From NCBI GenBank assembly GCA_963762605.1, contig CAVXLJ010000018.1, positions 124,001 through 188,000 of the forward strand: 64,000 nt of DNA, in the 5' to 3' direction. This DNA is from CAVSRC01 sp963762605. Lineage in GTDB: Bacteria; Pseudomonadota; Alphaproteobacteria; Rhizobiales; Kaistiaceae. Below, piece by piece: positions 62,572 to 64,000 of this stretch (position 1 is its first letter; every line of letters starts with the position of its first letter). Position numbers and translations under genes: made by a program. Below the pieces are notes generated by a model, which made no database searches, had not been told where the DNA came from, and saw only the letters and a program-made list of their open reading frames with translations.

Positions 62572-63135
62572 TTAGAGCGATGCCAGCCGGCGTCCGGTCA
62601 TGGCGATCATCACGTCGCTCCAGCCGCTGAAAATGAGCGAGATACCGGCCAGGGTGCCGGGCACCCACAGGCCGGAGAACGGCCAGGAAAAGATGATCAT
62701 CAGCGCCAGCACGACGGCGAGGATGCCGGCGGCCAGGATCCAGCCCCAGCCGGCGTGCGGCCGATAGCGCAAGGAGAACATGATCTGCATGACGCCCTTG
62801 GCGAGGAACATGGCGCCGATCAGCAAGCCGAGGGTGACCGCAGCAACGATCGGGTTGATCAGCATGGCGATGCCGCCGATCAGAACGACCAGCCCGATGA
62901 CGAGATGCCAGGCGAAGCCACCCCAGCCGCGCATCTGCCAGGCGTGGATGGTCTGGATCGCGCCGACGAAGATGAAGGCCCAGCCGAGGACGATGGCGAC
63001 GGTAACACTGGCGATTACCGGTGCGGCGATGGCGAAGATGCCGCCGACAATGAAGACGATTCCGAGGGCAAGAAACCAGCCCCAATGCTCGCGCACCTGG
63101 GTGACGGCGGGGCGCGTCGTGGATGCGTTGGTCAT
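62572..63135 (-). CDS. HdeD-family membrane protein
   Basis: A 187-residue protein of six hydrophobic helices arranged as three pairs (for example WGWFLALGIVFIVGGIFAIAA and WILAAGILAVVLALMII), the DUF308 repeat of HdeD proteins. HdeD is tied to acid resistance in E. coli, but its molecular function is unclear. Start ATG 63135. It is divergent from the TrmJ-like gene. Confidence 0.85.
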   Translation of the reverse strand: MTNASTTRPAVTQVREHWGWFLALGIVFIVGGIFAIAAPVIASVTVAIVLGWAFIFVGAIQTIHAWQMRGWGGFAWHLVIGLVVLIGGIAMLINPIVAAVTLGLLIGAMFLAKGVMQIMFSLRYRPHAGWGWILAAGILAVVLALMIIFSWPFSGLWVPGTLAGISLIFSGWSDVMIAMTGRRLASL

Positions 63136-63259
63136 GATGGGTCTCCTCTCCCGGGATTGCACGCGCCGCCATTCTACAACGATCGAGCGCGGGCGCCGTT
63201 CCGGAAGTCAAACCGCGCAATTCCGCTTCAGCCCGGAATGCGCTAGTTACGCGGCCACC

Positions 63260-64000
63260 ATGCCTGAGCTTCCCGACAATCCCCTGGAATCCACCGGTCC
63301 GGCCGTCGTGCTGGTCGAGCCGCAGCTCGGCGAGAACATCGGAACGGCGGCCCGCGCCATGGCCAATTTCGCCCTCACCGACCTCAGCATCGTCAATCCG
63401 CGCGAGGGCTGGCCGAACGAAAAGGCGATCGCCGCGTCCAGCGGCGCCCCGGTGATCGCGACTGCGCGGGTCTTCGCGACCGTCGAGGAGGCGGTCGCCG
63501 ACCTCGGCTACTTGCTTGCCACCACCGCGCGCTCGCGCGAGGTATCCAAGGAGGTGATCGGCCCTCGTGCGGCCGCTGCCGCCATGCGGGCGCAAATCGC
63601 CGCCGGGACACCGGTCGGTGTCCTCTTCGGGCGCGAGCGCAGCGGCCTCACCAATGAGGAGGTGGCGCTCGCCGATGCGATTCTCACGCTGCCGGTCGAT
63701 CCGTCTTTCTCCTCGCTCAACATCGCCCAGGCGGTGATCGTGGTTGCTTACGAATGGCGGCTGTCGGGCTTCGCCAACGAGGCGGCAAGCGTGCCGTTCA
63801 CCGGCGAGGTGGCGCCGCCGGCTGCCAAGGCGGACCTCATCCGCATGTTCGAGCACCTGGAAGGGGCGCTCGACCGGGCCGGCTTCTTTCGCCCGCCGGA
63901 GAAGCGCGGCCACATGGTGCTGGCGCTCAGGGCCATGCTGCATCGCGCCGGCCTGAGCGAGCAGGAGGTGCGCACGCTGCGCGGCATGATCGCGGCGCTT
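63260..64000 (+). CDS. TrmJ-like tRNA/rRNA 2'-O-methyltransferase (partial at window edge)
   Basis: ATG 63260 opens a frame still open at the right edge (247 codons). It starts MPELPDNPLESTGPAVVLVE, with the SPOUT motif 1 PQLGENIGTAARAMANF, then motif 2 VGVLFGRERSGLTNEEVALAD and motif 3 LPVDPSFSSLNIAQAVIVVAYEW, i.e. the knotted SAM-binding site of SpoU enzymes. The TrmJ branch 2'-O-methylates position 32 of tRNAs. Usual length is about 250-280 residues, so only a small C-terminal part is missing. Confidence 0.92.
   Translation, partial: MPELPDNPLESTGPAVVLVEPQLGENIGTAARAMANFALTDLSIVNPREGWPNEKAIAASSGAPVIATARVFATVEEAVADLGYLLATTARSREVSKEVIGPRAAAAAMRAQIAAGTPVGVLFGRERSGLTNEEVALADAILTLPVDPSFSSLNIAQAVIVVAYEWRLSGFANEAASVPFTGEVAPPAAKADLIRMFEHLEGALDRAGFFRPPEKRGHMVLALRAMLHRAGLSEQEVRTLRGMIAAL

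Overview
The window is a high-GC, gene-dense stretch of an alphaproteobacterial chromosome. It most likely comes from the Hyphomicrobiales (Rhizobiales). Reasons: a 1690-residue growth-pole-ring (GPR/RgsE)-like coiled-coil protein, a CckA hybrid kinase, a perfect TTAA-N7-TTAA CtrA motif, GAAC-N7-GAAC type alphaproteobacterial LexA boxes, a Cys-poor DksA, and a recA / VOC / alaS / icd neighbourhood. I cannot name the genus. No rRNA, tRNA, CRISPR array or intact mobile element was seen.

Layout. 1-8.1 kb: the 5' part of a fucosyltransferase-like gene runs off the left edge, followed by a DMT exporter, thiD, an FAH-family hydrolase, a LysE exporter with a palindromic operator candidate, a GT4 glycosyltransferase, a threonine dehydratase-like enzyme and an MFS transporter. 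8.1-13.2 kb: the GPR-like polar scaffold with 22-residue repeats. 13.5-17.5 kb: a small conserved protein, an Hpt protein behind a CtrA box, a 2Fe-2S ferredoxin, an APH-family kinase flanked by a duplicated ferredoxin 3' end, a BrnT/BrnA toxin-antitoxin pair and a ferredoxin-NADP reductase. 17.5-21 kb: an SDR, a frameshifted small gene, a methyltransferase, a GYD protein and a winged-helix protein. 21-24.4 kb: a nickel ECF transporter operon (nikMN-nikQ-nikO-nikR) behind a perfect NikR operator; its NikR lacks two of the four canonical nickel ligands. 24.4-36.3 kb: an RND/MMPL exporter with a secreted partner, a broken cupin gene, pstS with a Pho-box candidate, the YcjF/YcjX pair, sixA, a glycine-zipper protein, an HAD phosphatase, dksA and a FliO-like protein.

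36.6-39.1 kb is cckA, followed by a hairpin-rich intergenic region and two copies (one intact, one decayed) of a small gene. 40.7-44.4 kb is a ribose-type ABC importer (binding protein, double ATPase, permease). 45-50.4 kb holds DUF3617, the pseudouridine catabolic pair psuG/psuK, a LOG-family protein, a beta-CASP nuclease and an atypical SDR. 50.4-54 kb holds a small gene behind a perfect SOS box, a CDF-like protein, a DUF1232 protein, a transposase remnant, recA and a VOC protein. 54-64 kb holds alaS, a CPA2 antiporter, GDPD, an aldo/keto reductase, icd, two small genes and a TrmJ-like methyltransferase cut by the right edge.

Quality note. At least five reading-frame breaks occur (about 18637, 27789, 28039, 54816 and 57718). 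One is in alaS, which should be essential. Four of the five look like a single extra base, so consensus errors are a serious possibility and the broken genes should be read with that in mind.
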